Source: Pedobacter sp. PAMC26386
Lineage (GTDB): Bacteria > Bacteroidota > Bacteroidia > Sphingobacteriales > Sphingobacteriaceae
Assembly: GCA_014302835.1 (NCBI GenBank)
Contig: CP060294.1
Location: forward strand, 2,505,067-2,569,066
Reading direction: 5' to 3'
Length of the DNA stretch: 64,000 nt
The position numbers and the translations under genes were made by a program. Under the pieces are notes generated by a model. That model was not told the origin of the DNA and did not search any database. It worked only from the letters and a program-made list of their open reading frames with translations. Positions 27,369 to 37,463 of this stretch are shown piece after piece (position 1 is the first letter of the stretch; every line of letters begins with the position of its first letter).

Positions 27369-28511
27369 TTATTGCACTTTTATTGTTTTTCCTTCAATTG
27401 AAAAATGAACATTACTGGTTTCTTCCAGCATCTTTAACACGACTGATACGTTTTCAAACCTGGAAACAGAACCAGTAAATGTAGTCAGCGCCGTTTGAGG
27501 TTTAACATAGATAATTTCTACATTATACCAGCGTGAAATCCTCCTCAAGACCCTATCCAGAGATTCATTTGTAAAAATAAACTCTCCATTTTTCCAGTCA
27601 ATCGCTTCATTCGCATCGACTTTTTTCAACTCGATATTTCCTGCTGCATAAACAGCTTGCTCTCCTGGTTTCAGGACAACCCGATTATTTACGTTTACGG
27701 ATCCTTCCAACAGTGTAGTTTTGATTACTGGTTCATCGGCATAAGCATTCACATCAAAATGCGTCCCCAGTACTTTAATTTCCTGCCCGGAACTTTTTAC
27801 GATAAAGGGATGTCGTTTGTCTTTTGAAACTTCAAAATAAGCCTCCCCCGTCAGTTCTACTTTACGCTCTTTCAGTGCAGTAAAACTGACAGGATACTTT
27901 AAAGAAGAGGCCGCATTAAGCCATACCCTAGTACCATCCGGTAAATTAATCTGATACTGGCCACCTTTAGGAGTTTCTATTTTATTATATTCTGCTTTTG
28001 CATTATTTTTCTGATCAGCAATGGTGTAAACTAATTGTCCATCTGCTCTTTTTGTAATCTGTATGCCAGTTTGTATAGCTAACTGACCATTTACAGCATC
28101 TGTCAGCACAATTCTTTTCCCATTAGATAATGTTAAATAGGCTTTATTACTGCCTGGATGGATATCACTGGCATAAGCTGCAGCCTGCTGAGTTTTATTT
28201 AAGGCCTTATGTGGATAAAAATGCAGCCCTGTACCTAAAGCCAGTAATATAGCCCCTGCAATGGATAATTTTGGCCATAAAGAAGCTTTCCTTACTTTCA
28301 AAGGCCGATCAACAGGTAAAAATGCCCAGATTTCTTCACTAACGCTGTCCAGTTCTTTTGCAGTAAGTCCGGCATCATCATTCTTGTTAAGCTGATGCAG
28401 CCAATATTTAGCAATCACTTCTTCTTCAGGAGTAGCACTTCCTGAGCTCACTTTATCTAGAATATCTTTGATATCTTTTTGCATTGTTTCTTTCTCGGAT
28501 TTTAAGCCCAA
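27369..28511 (-). CDS. FecR family anti-sigma factor (PUL 2)
   Basis: Up to 380 residues; the 10th codon (Met, position 28484, starting MQKDIKDILDKVSSG) may be the real start. Cytoplasmic N-terminal part to about residue 80, one membrane helix near 87-103 (LSIAGAILLALGTGLHF), FecR domain with TPKGGQYQINLPDGTRVWLN, SSLKYPVSF and RKVELTGEAYFEVSKD, and a C-terminal DUF4974 domain (RVLRRISRWYNVEIIYV). It lies 79 bases after the ECF gene and precedes the STN-type susC. Expected to sequester the PUL 2 sigma factor until glycan import is sensed. Confidence 0.92.
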   Translation of the reverse strand: MGLKSEKETMQKDIKDILDKVSSGSATPEEEVIAKYWLHQLNKNDDAGLTAKELDSVSEEIWAFLPVDRPLKVRKASLWPKLSIAGAILLALGTGLHFYPHKALNKTQQAAAYASDIHPGSNKAYLTLSNGKRIVLTDAVNGQLAIQTGIQITKRADGQLVYTIADQKNNAKAEYNKIETPKGGQYQINLPDGTRVWLNAASSLKYPVSFTALKERKVELTGEAYFEVSKDKRHPFIVKSSGQEIKVLGTHFDVNAYADEPVIKTTLLEGSVNVNNRVVLKPGEQAVYAAGNIELKKVDANEAIDWKNGEFIFTNESLDRVLRRISRWYNVEIIYVKPQTALTTFTGSVSRFENVSVVLKMLEETSNVHFSIEGKTIKVQ

Positions 28512-28590
28512 TTAAGAACAAAGACGATTTAGGAATACGGATTGGGTACAAGAGGAGAAAAAAAATACAATTACCCTGCTAACAGCTAAA

Positions 28591-29166
28591 CTAATTTAAG
28601 ATATACATCAGATACACCATGATTCCAAGTTTCACCCTTAAATGTTTTAAGGCTCTTTTTAACTGGGTTGATACCGTATGTTCTGATAGTCCTAATTGTT
28701 CGGCAATCTCTTTAGTAGTCAGAAATTGTTTTCTTTTAAGCAGATAGATCTCTCTCATTTTTTCAGGCATGGCAGCAATTTCCTTTTCAATCAGAATGGC
28801 AATATCTTTTTCGCGGATAAGGTAATCCGTTTCCGGATTATTTACTTCGATATAATGTTTACCACTATCAGCATACTTCCTGATTATACCTTTGTGTTTA
28901 AAGATATCAAAGATTTTATTGAGTATAGATTTATAGAGATAGCCCGAAAGGGTTGTTTTCAACTTAAATTCAAAACGGTTATTAAATAGCCAGGTAAAGA
29001 TGTCCTGAACCACATCTTTTGCTTCTTCTTTATTGCGAAGCTTTTTATAAGCATATAAATACAATAGCTTGTCATAACGCAGATAGATTTCACGAAATGC
29101 AGCATCATCCCCCTCTTTTAACAAAAAAGCTAGTTCGTCGTCAGGGCATTTACTGTAATTGATCAT
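28591..29166 (-). CDS. ECF (sigma-70 family) RNA polymerase sigma factor (PUL 2)
   Basis: 191 residues. Region 2 about residues 12-80 (AFREIYLRYDKLLYLYAYKKL, EAKDVVQDIFTWLFNN) and region 4 about 125-180 (MPEKMREIYLLKRKQFL, TTKEIAEQLGLSEHTVSTQLK). A hydrophobic tail (GIMVYLMYILN) ends it, as in the PUL 1 sigma. It is the first gene of PUL 2; only 93 bases separate it from the last gene of PUL 3, which reads in the same direction. Its expected target is the PUL 2 susC promoter. Confidence 0.92.
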   Translation of the reverse strand: MINYSKCPDDELAFLLKEGDDAAFREIYLRYDKLLYLYAYKKLRNKEEAKDVVQDIFTWLFNNRFEFKLKTTLSGYLYKSILNKIFDIFKHKGIIRKYADSGKHYIEVNNPETDYLIREKDIAILIEKEIAAMPEKMREIYLLKRKQFLTTKEIAEQLGLSEHTVSTQLKRALKHLRVKLGIMVYLMYILN

Positions 29167-29259
29167 GAGACCCTAGATTAGAAATCCATTAAACATCAAT
29201 AATAATAAATTAATTCGGATAAACAGAGATCAGAATTTTAAGCGCCTCGATTTTAAGTT

Positions 29260-30417
29260 TTACAGGTTCGAAAACTTGTAAACAGAACTTGTTTTATAGG
29301 TATGCCCCGGACGAAGTACTGTAGAAGGGAAAGAAGCCTGATTTGGAGAATCTGGAAAATGCTGGGTTTCCAAGGCTATTGCTGTTCTAAAATCATCCCT
29401 GGAACCACCCTTAAAAGTGTTTTTACCTTGCATCACATTACCGCTGTAAAACTGTAGGCCAGGCTCTGTGGTATAAATATCCAGTACAATACCAGATTTA
29501 TCCCCCCGAACGGTAGCCGCATGAAACATGCCCATTCCTTTTGTTTTATTTAATACAAAGTTATGGTCATAACCTTTACCATAGCTCAATTGCTCGTTTT
29601 TATCATTGATCCTGGCTCCTATAGTTAATGGTTTAGAAAAATCGAATGGTGTTCCAGCTACCTTTTCGATCTTACCTGTTGGAATTAAAGTAGAATCGAC
29701 CGGGGTATACCCATCTGCATAGATCTGTAACCGATGGCCTAAAATCTTCCCACTTCCTTCCCCGTTTAGGTTAAAGAATGCATGGTTAGTTAAATTCACG
29801 ACAGTTGGCTTGTCAGTTGTAGCTACATAATTCATTTTCAACTCATTGTCATCTGTTAATGTGTAAGTTACTTTAACTATTAAATTACCAGGAAAACCCT
29901 CTTCCATATCTTTAGATACATACTGAAGTTCCAGCGTATGAGCATTTGGTTGTTTTGCATCCCAGACTACATACTGATAGCCTTTTTTACCTCCGTGTAA
30001 AGTATTCTGACCATTGTTCGTGAATAAAGTGTACTCTTGACGATCAATACTGAACTTACCTTTAGCAATCCGGTTGCCATAACGCCCAATAGTTGCTCCG
30101 AAATAAGGTTCCGTAGATTTTTCGTACGCATATACACTATTAAAACCGACCACTACATCCGTTAATTTACCTTCCTTGTCAGGAATCAGTAAGCTAACCA
30201 GCCTACCTCCATAATTAGTAAAGACAGCTTCGGCATGTTTAGAATTTTTCAGGACATAAAGACCTGTTTCCTTACCGTCTGTAGTCCTTTTAAAAGAATC
30301 TGCCGAAAGTTTTACCGTTTGCAGGCTATCTGTTACTGCAGTTGATTGGGTAGCTGAATTACAGGAAACAAAAATTGTCCCCGAAATTGCCAAAATAGTG
30401 ATATAACTTAATTTCAT
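29260..30417 (-). CDS. Aldose 1-epimerase (galactose mutarotase) lipoprotein
   Basis: 385 residues. Lipoprotein signal ends at Cys19 (SGTIFVSCNSATQ). The galactose mutarotase beta-sandwich follows: YGGRLVSLLIPDKEG, GATIGRYGNRIAKGKF, NNGQNTLHGGKKGYQ (first active-site His), VNLTNHAFFNLNG (second His), VDSTLIPTGKIEKV and LETQHFPDSPNQ (catalytic Glu). The enzyme interconverts alpha and beta anomers of galactose, glucose or similar aldoses; as a lipoprotein it would act on sugars freed in the periplasm. It is the last gene of PUL 3, after a 71-base gap with a hairpin. Confidence 0.9.
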   Translation of the reverse strand: MKLSYITILAISGTIFVSCNSATQSTAVTDSLQTVKLSADSFKRTTDGKETGLYVLKNSKHAEAVFTNYGGRLVSLLIPDKEGKLTDVVVGFNSVYAYEKSTEPYFGATIGRYGNRIAKGKFSIDRQEYTLFTNNGQNTLHGGKKGYQYVVWDAKQPNAHTLELQYVSKDMEEGFPGNLIVKVTYTLTDDNELKMNYVATTDKPTVVNLTNHAFFNLNGEGSGKILGHRLQIYADGYTPVDSTLIPTGKIEKVAGTPFDFSKPLTIGARINDKNEQLSYGKGYDHNFVLNKTKGMGMFHAATVRGDKSGIVLDIYTTEPGLQFYSGNVMQGKNTFKGGSRDDFRTAIALETQHFPDSPNQASFPSTVLRPGHTYKTSSVYKFSNL

Positions 30418-30435
30418 AATCCTTTATAATTAAAT

Positions 30436-30474
30436 GGTAGTCTTGTCTGACAACTCATCAGGACAAGACCTACC
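30436..30474. repeat. Hairpin between two PUL 3 genes
   Basis: GGTAGTCTTGTC (30436-30447) pairs with GACAAGACCTACC (30462-30474), twelve base pairs with one bulge and a 14-base loop. It lies between the DUF4965 gene and the epimerase gene, both on the minus strand. No U-run follows, so it is more likely an mRNA-processing or stability element than a terminator. Confidence 0.4.
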
Positions 30475-30488
30475 AAACTAAACTTCTT

Positions 30489-32936
30489 TTATTTACTATG
30501 TAACTTATAATCCAGCAATTTAATTGCATACCCACCCACTACACTTCGCGCCTGAAAACCTACCTGTTTACCATCTATAGTTTCATGCCAGTCACTTAGC
30601 GGAACTCTGCTGGGCGTTTCCGTCGCATATTTATACACTGGATCAATAAACTTTTCAAAGTCTGCACGATTATCCGTCAGTGTTGCTGTCCACATAATCC
30701 AATCCGATTTAGTATAAGTGCGGCGACTATCCAATGGCAAACCAAAAGCATTTTGTTTAGTCAGATAATACTTGATTTCTTTTTTGAATACGTCCTTTGG
30801 AAAGATATCCATATCCAATACTTTATCCCAAATCAGGTTATATTTCTGGCTCCATGTATTTTTCTGATCAAAAGTTAACGCATAATGGTCATCATCATTT
30901 GCCATCTCCATCCATTTCATCGCCATTTGTTTCGCCATAGTTGTATATTTTGCAGACTCAGCTTTCATACCCAGTTTATCTGCAAGTTTTCCGTACCCAC
31001 CTAAAGCAACAATTGCCTTGACAGATAAGTTTGCATTGCGCGCCATATGTCCTGCAAAATCATCTGTACACAATTGATTGGCCGGATCAAATCCTTCTTT
31101 ACTCAGATAATCTGCCCAGACAGAAAGTGTCTTCCAGTGTTTTTTAGCATAATCAGCATTACCTTCCACCTTTGCAATTGCTGCTGTGAGGATAACCATA
31201 TTACCAGCTTCTTCTACAGGCATGTCTTCTCCATAAGTCTGGCCGTTCGCTAAAGGATATGTCCCCAGATCATGGGCAGGAAATGGCTTTTTCCATTTGC
31301 CGCTTTCGCTGTAATAAAAAATACCGTTCAACATGCCTTTTAATAAATCGGGATTATAGACAAGAAATAGCGGTGCCGAAGGATAAGTTATATCCACCGT
31401 ATTGATAGAACCGTTACTGAAGTTTTCTTTAGAAAGAAAAAGCATTTCCCCTTGCGGACTCTCCACTAATTTATGTGCAGAAATGGCCTGACGATAGGAA
31501 AGATCTGAAAGTTCAGCATATTTTGTCCCACCTGCTGCTACATTGTCAGAATGAAATCTCTGATCAAAATCATTACATTTTTTCAGCACAGCTGCATATT
31601 CCACGTGGGCTAGTTCCAGTTGCTTTTCTATCGTTTGGTTATTTTTCCGGTTCCACCACGGTCTCAGGTTCTGGCCAAAATACTGCACAGCATACACATC
31701 ATCATAACCTATTAAAATATGTTTTTCCACTGGTGATATGCCAATTTGGTTAAAAGGCAACACCGTAGAAAGCATTAACTTTTTCCCCTCCGCACTCGTC
31801 TTTCCTACTGTTTTCTCCTTAGCAAATGAAGCTAAAGCTTCATTTGCGGGGCCAGCAAATTGCTTTGCCTGCGTATTGTTCGGAGCAGCGACATACAGAT
31901 AGCCCCAATCGATACGTACATCGTCACCATGTTTTTTCAACACCGCCTGTTCTTTGGTTCCCGCTTTTAAGACTGATAACTGTCCTGTTTTATACTGCTT
32001 GGCAGTAACCTCCTGAAATTCTGTATTCACAGCTAAACCAGTGCTTGCTCCGAAATAGACTTCAGCATTGTGCTTTTTACCATCTTTAGATTTCAATTTA
32101 AAAGACACATAAGAAACTGGACGGGCCATAAGATTCAAATCGCTCATCAGCAGAGGCGAAGTAAAATCTACAGCCAGATTTATATTTTCACAATCAAAAT
32201 TATAGGAAGTCTGAGTAGCGCTTAAGCTTATTTTTGTCTGTTTAGCCAGCAAAACATTAGGTGTACCCACAGCAGGTTTATCATATACGAGTCCTGCATC
32301 CAACCACTGACCACCCACATTATTTTTAACATGAACAGCTAATAAGTTTTCTCCTTTTTTCAAAAGCTTCGTATCTACCGGTACATAGATAAACTTGCCA
32401 TTGAAGCATTCACAGGCAAAAATCCGGGTCCCGTTTAAATAGACTTCTACATCATCATCATTCATCAATTTAAGTTTCAAACCCTTAAAGTCTGTCTGCT
32501 CCAGGTTAAAAGTCCGGCGCATCCACAGGTCTTTAGTTCTCCATTGTGTGGTTGCTGCGCCATCTCCAAAAGGAGCTATCCCTGTTTTCCAGCCGGACTC
32601 CACAAAACCTGCTTGATTCCAGCCTTTTTCTGGTGCCGACTCCACATATTTTGCAGTATATGCTTTTTCATCTGAAGCAGGAAGTACCGTCTGGTAGCTT
32701 TCTTCCTGCCCACCCAGAAAGCGGTAGACCTTGCCATCGACCTTTAACAAACCGGTCAGAGACTGATTTGCTCCGGTCCAGTGTTTGGTAGCCGAAGTAT
32801 TTAATTCATCTGTAAATGACCAAACGCTAAAATAAGGATCATGCGTAAGCAGTGGATATGCCGGCGCAATACGTTGCTGAGCTGAAGACTTCAGCAGCAA
32901 ACCTGTTAAAGCCAAAGAGATAATTAATCGTTTCAT
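30489..32936 (-). CDS. DUF4965/DUF1793 (glutaminase A-like) secreted protein with inserted galactose-binding-like domain
   Basis: 815 residues. Signal peptide ends near residue 19 (LTGLLLKSSAQQ). Segments in order: DUF4964 (YPLLTHDPYFSVWSF), a beta-sandwich insert about 95-215 (LWMRRTFNLEQTDFKGLKLK, MNDDDVEVYLNGTRIF), DUF5127 (SYVSFKLKSKDGKKHNAEV), DUF4965 with the helical (alpha/alpha)6-like region (HDLGTYPLANGQTYGEDMPV, EEAGNMVILTAAI), and DUF1793 to the C-terminus (VPLSDWHETIDGKQVGFQAR). Fungal relatives were named glutaminase A, but many bacterial members sit in glycan loci and the fold is that of a glycosidase. Here the neighbours (GH2, aldose epimerase, SusC/D) argue for a glycan-directed enzyme. 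The substrate is unknown. Confidence 0.8.
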   Translation of the reverse strand: MKRLIISLALTGLLLKSSAQQRIAPAYPLLTHDPYFSVWSFTDELNTSATKHWTGANQSLTGLLKVDGKVYRFLGGQEESYQTVLPASDEKAYTAKYVESAPEKGWNQAGFVESGWKTGIAPFGDGAATTQWRTKDLWMRRTFNLEQTDFKGLKLKLMNDDDVEVYLNGTRIFACECFNGKFIYVPVDTKLLKKGENLLAVHVKNNVGGQWLDAGLVYDKPAVGTPNVLLAKQTKISLSATQTSYNFDCENINLAVDFTSPLLMSDLNLMARPVSYVSFKLKSKDGKKHNAEVYFGASTGLAVNTEFQEVTAKQYKTGQLSVLKAGTKEQAVLKKHGDDVRIDWGYLYVAAPNNTQAKQFAGPANEALASFAKEKTVGKTSAEGKKLMLSTVLPFNQIGISPVEKHILIGYDDVYAVQYFGQNLRPWWNRKNNQTIEKQLELAHVEYAAVLKKCNDFDQRFHSDNVAAGGTKYAELSDLSYRQAISAHKLVESPQGEMLFLSKENFSNGSINTVDITYPSAPLFLVYNPDLLKGMLNGIFYYSESGKWKKPFPAHDLGTYPLANGQTYGEDMPVEEAGNMVILTAAIAKVEGNADYAKKHWKTLSVWADYLSKEGFDPANQLCTDDFAGHMARNANLSVKAIVALGGYGKLADKLGMKAESAKYTTMAKQMAMKWMEMANDDDHYALTFDQKNTWSQKYNLIWDKVLDMDIFPKDVFKKEIKYYLTKQNAFGLPLDSRRTYTKSDWIMWTATLTDNRADFEKFIDPVYKYATETPSRVPLSDWHETIDGKQVGFQARSVVGGYAIKLLDYKLHSK

Positions 32937-32964
32937 GCTATGTTATGTTGAGTTATTGCTATTA

Positions 32965-34806
32965 TTAAGGGTTAGGTATCAAATAAAGTTTATCGTTAAC
33001 TCTTTTCAGTTCTTCTACAGGCATTTTAATCACCTTTCTATCATAGGTCATAAAGCCATTTATTTCTCCTTCTACGTCAGTTGTCTGTGTATACACCGCA
33101 GCTGACAGCCCTAGTGGTATTAATTCTTCTATCCTTTTGGTAAACGATGCATACTTGGTAAACAGGTCACTCGCGTTTTTGAAAGACTGATAGCCCCAGT
33201 TATTCTTTTGCTGCCAGGTATGTCCATCCACAGGTAACCCCAATCCACCAAACTCACCTAAAACAAGGATCTGGTTCTTTCCGAACAAATCTGGTCGTGG
33301 CATAGCCGGTTGCGGATAATTGTGCAAATCCACGATATGCCCTGTGGTATAAAAATTACCTCCGCTTGCACTGTTGACTAACCTGGAAGGGTCTTTTTTC
33401 ATTGTCCATTCTGTTATTTCAACAGTTTTAAACTGTCCCCAAGCCTCATTAAATGGCACCCAAACCACTATAGAAGGGAAATTATGCAAACTGTTCATAA
33501 TTGCGTCCCATTCTTTACGGTAATACCCTTCAGATTCTGCCGTTCTGTTTTTGTCTGTGGCACGACCAAGTACCCCGGGATTGCTTTCCCAACCATTGCC
33601 CAGATCACCACTCGGCATATCCTGCCACAGTAGCATTCCAACCCTGTCACAATAGTTGTAATACCTTGCAGGCTCAACCTTAATATGCTTGCGGATCATA
33701 TTGAACCCCATTTTTTTGAGTTCATCAATATCGTATACCATTGCTTCTTCAGTAGGCGCTGTATATAAACCATCAGGCCACCAGCCCTGGTCTAGCGGGC
33801 CGTATTGAAAAATAAATTTATTGTTAAGCAGCATCCGCTGAATACCGTTTGCATCTGGGCCCATAGAAATTTTACGCATAGCGAAATAACTTTTTATTTC
33901 ATCTATAGGTTTTCCATTTCGCAGCAGTGTGATCTTCAGATCATATAAAAATGGATGTTCCACAGACCATAATTTTTCATTCTTAACCGAAATTTCAGCT
34001 ATAGCATTCACAGCTACCTTTTCTTCAGCAATAATGGACGTACCATCTAATATACTGATTTTCAACTGGTCTCCAGAATGGCTATTTTGAACCGCAGCAT
34101 TTACCAAAATACGATGTGCATCAATATCGGGTGTCTGTTTGGTAGATAGAATATAAGATTTGGGTACAGCTTCCAACCAAACAGTTTGCCAGATACCTGT
34201 CACTGGTGTATACCATATATTTTCAGGTTTTTTCACCTGTTTACCTCTTGGTTGAGGCCCCTGATCGGTCGGGTCCCATACCCGGACTTTAATTTCTTGC
34301 TGTGTCCCTTTTTTAAGTAAAGAAGTGATGTTCAACGAAAAAGGATCGAAACCTCCTTCATGTTTACCCGCGCTTTTGCCATTGACAAAAATCTCCGCCT
34401 GCCAATCTACTGCTCCAAAATGTAGCAGCACCTCTTTATTATTCACCAATGCTGGTAACGTAATCATGTTTTTATACCAGAGTACACTGTCTTTGCCTAC
34501 CGTTTTACCGACCCCTGATAAAGCCGACTCCACAGCAAATGGCACCAGGATATTCCCCTGATATTTGGAGGGCTCTTCTTGGTCTTTTGGGACGATAGCG
34601 TACTCCCAAATCCCGTTCAGGTTTTTCCAGTTATTATTGCGCACAAGCTGAGGCCTCGGATATTCAGGCAAAGGGGCTGAAGGATTAACCTTTTCTGCCC
34701 ATGGAGAAACAATCTTATCTTTAATTAAAGTCCATTTGGTCTGCTGTGCATTTGCAGAATAGCCCAGTATTAAGAGCATTGTTCCTGTTACAATTTTTTT
34801 CATCAT
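32965..34806 (-). CDS. Glycoside hydrolase family 2 protein
   Basis: 613 residues, a short GH2. Signal peptide ends near residue 21 (LILGYSANAQ). Sugar-binding jelly roll about 45-215 (LNGIWEYAIVPKDQ, VLLHFGAVDWQAEIFVNGK, VTGIWQTVWLEAVPK), Ig-like domain about 220-310, TIM barrel from about 315 (MRKISMGPDANGIQRMLLNN, KKMGFNMIRKHIKVEPARYY). Acid/base Glu in VVWVPFNEAWGQF near 448, nucleophile Glu in LVLGEFGGLGLP near 518. The family includes beta-galactosidases, beta-glucuronidases, beta-mannosidases and alpha-L-arabinofuranosidases; the exact sugar cannot be read from these motifs. Predicted periplasmic exo-enzyme of PUL 3. Confidence 0.88.
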   Translation of the reverse strand: MMKKIVTGTMLLILGYSANAQQTKWTLIKDKIVSPWAEKVNPSAPLPEYPRPQLVRNNNWKNLNGIWEYAIVPKDQEEPSKYQGNILVPFAVESALSGVGKTVGKDSVLWYKNMITLPALVNNKEVLLHFGAVDWQAEIFVNGKSAGKHEGGFDPFSLNITSLLKKGTQQEIKVRVWDPTDQGPQPRGKQVKKPENIWYTPVTGIWQTVWLEAVPKSYILSTKQTPDIDAHRILVNAAVQNSHSGDQLKISILDGTSIIAEEKVAVNAIAEISVKNEKLWSVEHPFLYDLKITLLRNGKPIDEIKSYFAMRKISMGPDANGIQRMLLNNKFIFQYGPLDQGWWPDGLYTAPTEEAMVYDIDELKKMGFNMIRKHIKVEPARYYNYCDRVGMLLWQDMPSGDLGNGWESNPGVLGRATDKNRTAESEGYYRKEWDAIMNSLHNFPSIVVWVPFNEAWGQFKTVEITEWTMKKDPSRLVNSASGGNFYTTGHIVDLHNYPQPAMPRPDLFGKNQILVLGEFGGLGLPVDGHTWQQKNNWGYQSFKNASDLFTKYASFTKRIEELIPLGLSAAVYTQTTDVEGEINGFMTYDRKVIKMPVEELKRVNDKLYLIPNP

Positions 34807-34841
34807 ATTATTAATTTGTGGTTACAATTGGTAGTTCTTGT

Positions 34842-35537
34842 TTACAACTGTATTTTTTGAAGAGGTGAAAAGACCATATCTTCTACGCCTTCTATTTTGA
34901 CGCCTATACGGGCGAAAACATAATTTTGTACCGGAACAATAACCGGAACACTCACTTTAAGACTTAAGGCAGTTGGATCGGTTATAGCTCCACCCGACAA
35001 TTCTTTGCCGGCAATATTGTCTGAGCCCGAAACAAACTGAGTCTTATTTACGTATAAGTTAACACGTTCAATCTTTTTAGCATCATTACCTGTAATGATC
35101 TGATCTACACGAAATGTAGCGGTCAGTTCAGTTCCAACGGCTTTATAAACTGTATTCCTGATCAGATAATAAGGAACCGCCTGTAAGTCCAGGGTCTGGC
35201 TCCCGTTAACAGCTACAGTTAAAGTATCATTGACCCCAGCTGCATTCTGATGCCATTTAAAAGGCCCTTGTCCGTTGGGAATAATCAGTTTATAGTTTCC
35301 ATCAAACAACAGTGCTGAATAGCTTCCATCCTGAGCAAAGCTGGCGGCAATAGCACCCTTTTTCCCAAACCCCGGTTGGTAGAGTTCCAGAGGAACACGG
35401 TCATATTCTAATCCAATTTCTTCATTATTATAAAGAATTCTTCCTTTTAAAGTAGATGAAGGCGCAGCATAATTATCCTTTTTACAGGAGAAAATGGGAA
35501 GGAAAAAAAACAGGATATATATAGATTTTAATTTCAT
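34842..35537 (-). CDS. DUF3823 domain lipoprotein (putative surface glycan-binding protein)
   Basis: 231 residues. Lipoprotein signal ends at Cys18 (FFLPIFSCKKDNY). The N-terminal part is a DUF3823 beta-sandwich (TLKGRILYNNEEIGLEYDR, VPLELYQPGFGKKGAIAASF, GNYKLIIPNGQGPF). A second beta-domain (about 120-230) includes IERVNLYVNKTQFVSG and ends FSPLQKIQL. DUF3823 proteins lie directly after SusD in many Bacteroidota loci, exactly as here (23-base gap), and are thought to bind glycan on the surface. No catalytic motif is visible. Confidence 0.82.
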   Translation of the reverse strand: MKLKSIYILFFFLPIFSCKKDNYAAPSSTLKGRILYNNEEIGLEYDRVPLELYQPGFGKKGAIAASFAQDGSYSALLFDGNYKLIIPNGQGPFKWHQNAAGVNDTLTVAVNGSQTLDLQAVPYYLIRNTVYKAVGTELTATFRVDQIITGNDAKKIERVNLYVNKTQFVSGSDNIAGKELSGGAITDPTALSLKVSVPVIVPVQNYVFARIGVKIEGVEDMVFSPLQKIQL

Positions 35538-35560
35538 AATTGCTTGTTTAAAAACCAGAA

Positions 35561-37459
35561 CTACTGGTTTGGTTGTTTAACAATTTTCGGATTTGCGGAT
35601 AAAATATCATTGCCAATAGTTGAATAATAATTCCCCATCTGGAACATGTTTGCCCCCGTAACAACTGAAGGCAACACTTCTTTAAACAGCCATTTGCCAT
35701 GATTCGGATTTCCCGGATTGTAATACTTATATGGCCAAAGCCCATAAGGTTGCGTATTTTTTTTAGTAGACAACCCAATATCACTCACTAGCTGATCTAC
35801 AGTCATTTTACTTCCATCCCAAACGACATGTGCTAAACGCCATCTTTTCATATCAAATAAAGTATGTCCTTCAAAGACAAGTTCTACCCGGCGTTCATGA
35901 ACGATCTGGTTAAACGTCACTCCATGTATAGCTCTGGTTAATCCGGCCCTGGCACGAACCTGGTTGATGTATCCATCGGCAACACCACCCATAGCCAACT
36001 CAAAAGCAGCTTCAGCAGCATTCAATAAAACCTCTGCATAGCGGTATCGGATAAAGGCAACATCACTTTGTCTTCCTCTTCTTCCGGAACCTACCTGCGG
36101 ATCTAAATATTTTCGGATATAAAATCCGGTTTGCGACCTGAATTCCTGTCCATTAACTGGCCCATCCTTCCCAACTACTTGAACCGCAACGTCAGTTCCA
36201 GGCAATTTAGCCAGATGACCAGCGTCATCACTGGTTAAAATACTGCCATCCGCTAACTGATAACCAGCCCAGATATCAACGTTCTTACCTTTAAAAGCCC
36301 CATTAGGTAGTAAGACTGTTCCGGCCAGCCTGGCATCTCTACCTGCAAAAGCATCCAGCTGATTGGTGTAAAATATGGGATTACCCTGTGCGTCCTTTGT
36401 AGCGATAGGCGCATAGGTATTATCTAGTTTTTCAAAAGCCTGTACCAAATTTAAAGAAGGGTTAAGTCGTCCGGCATCCAAACCTTCGTCCGAAATAGAA
36501 AAAGGTTGATTATTGGTTGTAAAACCGTGAACCTTTGCGGAGTTTACTTTAAAATCCTCAATAAAAATAGATTCCTGATTGACACTGCTTTTATCTAGAA
36601 AGACTGCCGCGAAGTTCTCCGAAAGATCAGGTAAAACTTTATAAAGCTGATAAGAACCAGCCTGTCCTTTGATAATCTCTTCTGCCGCAGTCAGTGCTTT
36701 TTGATAATAACCGCTTGCCATACCAACGGGTATCCCCACTTCCGCACCGGGTAACGTAACCTGCGGAGTCTTTGACCCATACTTGGCAATAGATCCTGCA
36801 TACAAAGCTGCCCTTGCTTCCATAGCCAGCGCAGCTCCTTTAGATGCTCTTGATTTCTGATTCGCATCTACAGGCAATATATTTTTAATCGCTTCAGCCT
36901 CACTGATGACAAAATCATAGACCTCTGATTCTTTGGATCTGGGAACTTGCAAATTGGTTACATTACCGGAATAATCGTATTGCATGGGCTCTATAATTAG
37001 AGGAACTCCCCCCATACGTTTTGCCATCTCAAAATAAAAATTAGCTCTGAGAAAACGTGCTTCTGCAATGAACCTGGCCTTATCTACTTCAGTGAGCTTA
37101 GTAGCTGCAGTTGCCCGCTTTACAAAAAGATTCAGATCGCGGATATACCCATAATCCCAGGTGCCCCATTCTCCATAACCCCAGCCAGTTCGCTGAACGA
37201 TATTATAACTTCCATTTTCTGAAGGAAAGGCTTCGCTAAAATCAACAAATGATCGCCAGCCATCTCCATCCAAACTTGAAAAATCCAGCTGTCTGTTATA
37301 CAAATCTCCCAAAACAGAAAGTACCAAAGCTGGATCTGAGAATGCAAGCTCTTCGGGAATGATCTGTTTAGGAGGTACATCTAAAAATGCACTGTCTTTT
37401 TTACAAGCCCCTGTAAGTAAAAGGGCCGCAAAGGTGAGTACTGTATATATCTTCTTCAT
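35561..37459 (-). CDS. susD: SusD/RagB family nutrient-binding lipoprotein (PUL 3)
   Basis: 632 residues, somewhat long for SusD. Lipoprotein signal ends at Cys19 (ALLLTGACKKDSA). SusD blocks: DKARFIAEARFLRANFYFEM, RASKGAALAMEARAALYAGS, FIRYRYAEVLLNAAEAAFEL and the C-terminal VHERRVELVFEGHTLFDMKR. The usual NPxW-like ending is replaced by IVKQPNQ. It follows susC by 4 bases and precedes the DUF3823 gene; SusC/SusD here would import the PUL 3 oligosaccharide. Confidence 0.93.
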   Translation of the reverse strand: MKKIYTVLTFAALLLTGACKKDSAFLDVPPKQIIPEELAFSDPALVLSVLGDLYNRQLDFSSLDGDGWRSFVDFSEAFPSENGSYNIVQRTGWGYGEWGTWDYGYIRDLNLFVKRATAATKLTEVDKARFIAEARFLRANFYFEMAKRMGGVPLIIEPMQYDYSGNVTNLQVPRSKESEVYDFVISEAEAIKNILPVDANQKSRASKGAALAMEARAALYAGSIAKYGSKTPQVTLPGAEVGIPVGMASGYYQKALTAAEEIIKGQAGSYQLYKVLPDLSENFAAVFLDKSSVNQESIFIEDFKVNSAKVHGFTTNNQPFSISDEGLDAGRLNPSLNLVQAFEKLDNTYAPIATKDAQGNPIFYTNQLDAFAGRDARLAGTVLLPNGAFKGKNVDIWAGYQLADGSILTSDDAGHLAKLPGTDVAVQVVGKDGPVNGQEFRSQTGFYIRKYLDPQVGSGRRGRQSDVAFIRYRYAEVLLNAAEAAFELAMGGVADGYINQVRARAGLTRAIHGVTFNQIVHERRVELVFEGHTLFDMKRWRLAHVVWDGSKMTVDQLVSDIGLSTKKNTQPYGLWPYKYYNPGNPNHGKWLFKEVLPSVVTGANMFQMGNYYSTIGNDILSANPKIVKQPNQ

Positions 37460-37463
37460 GCTA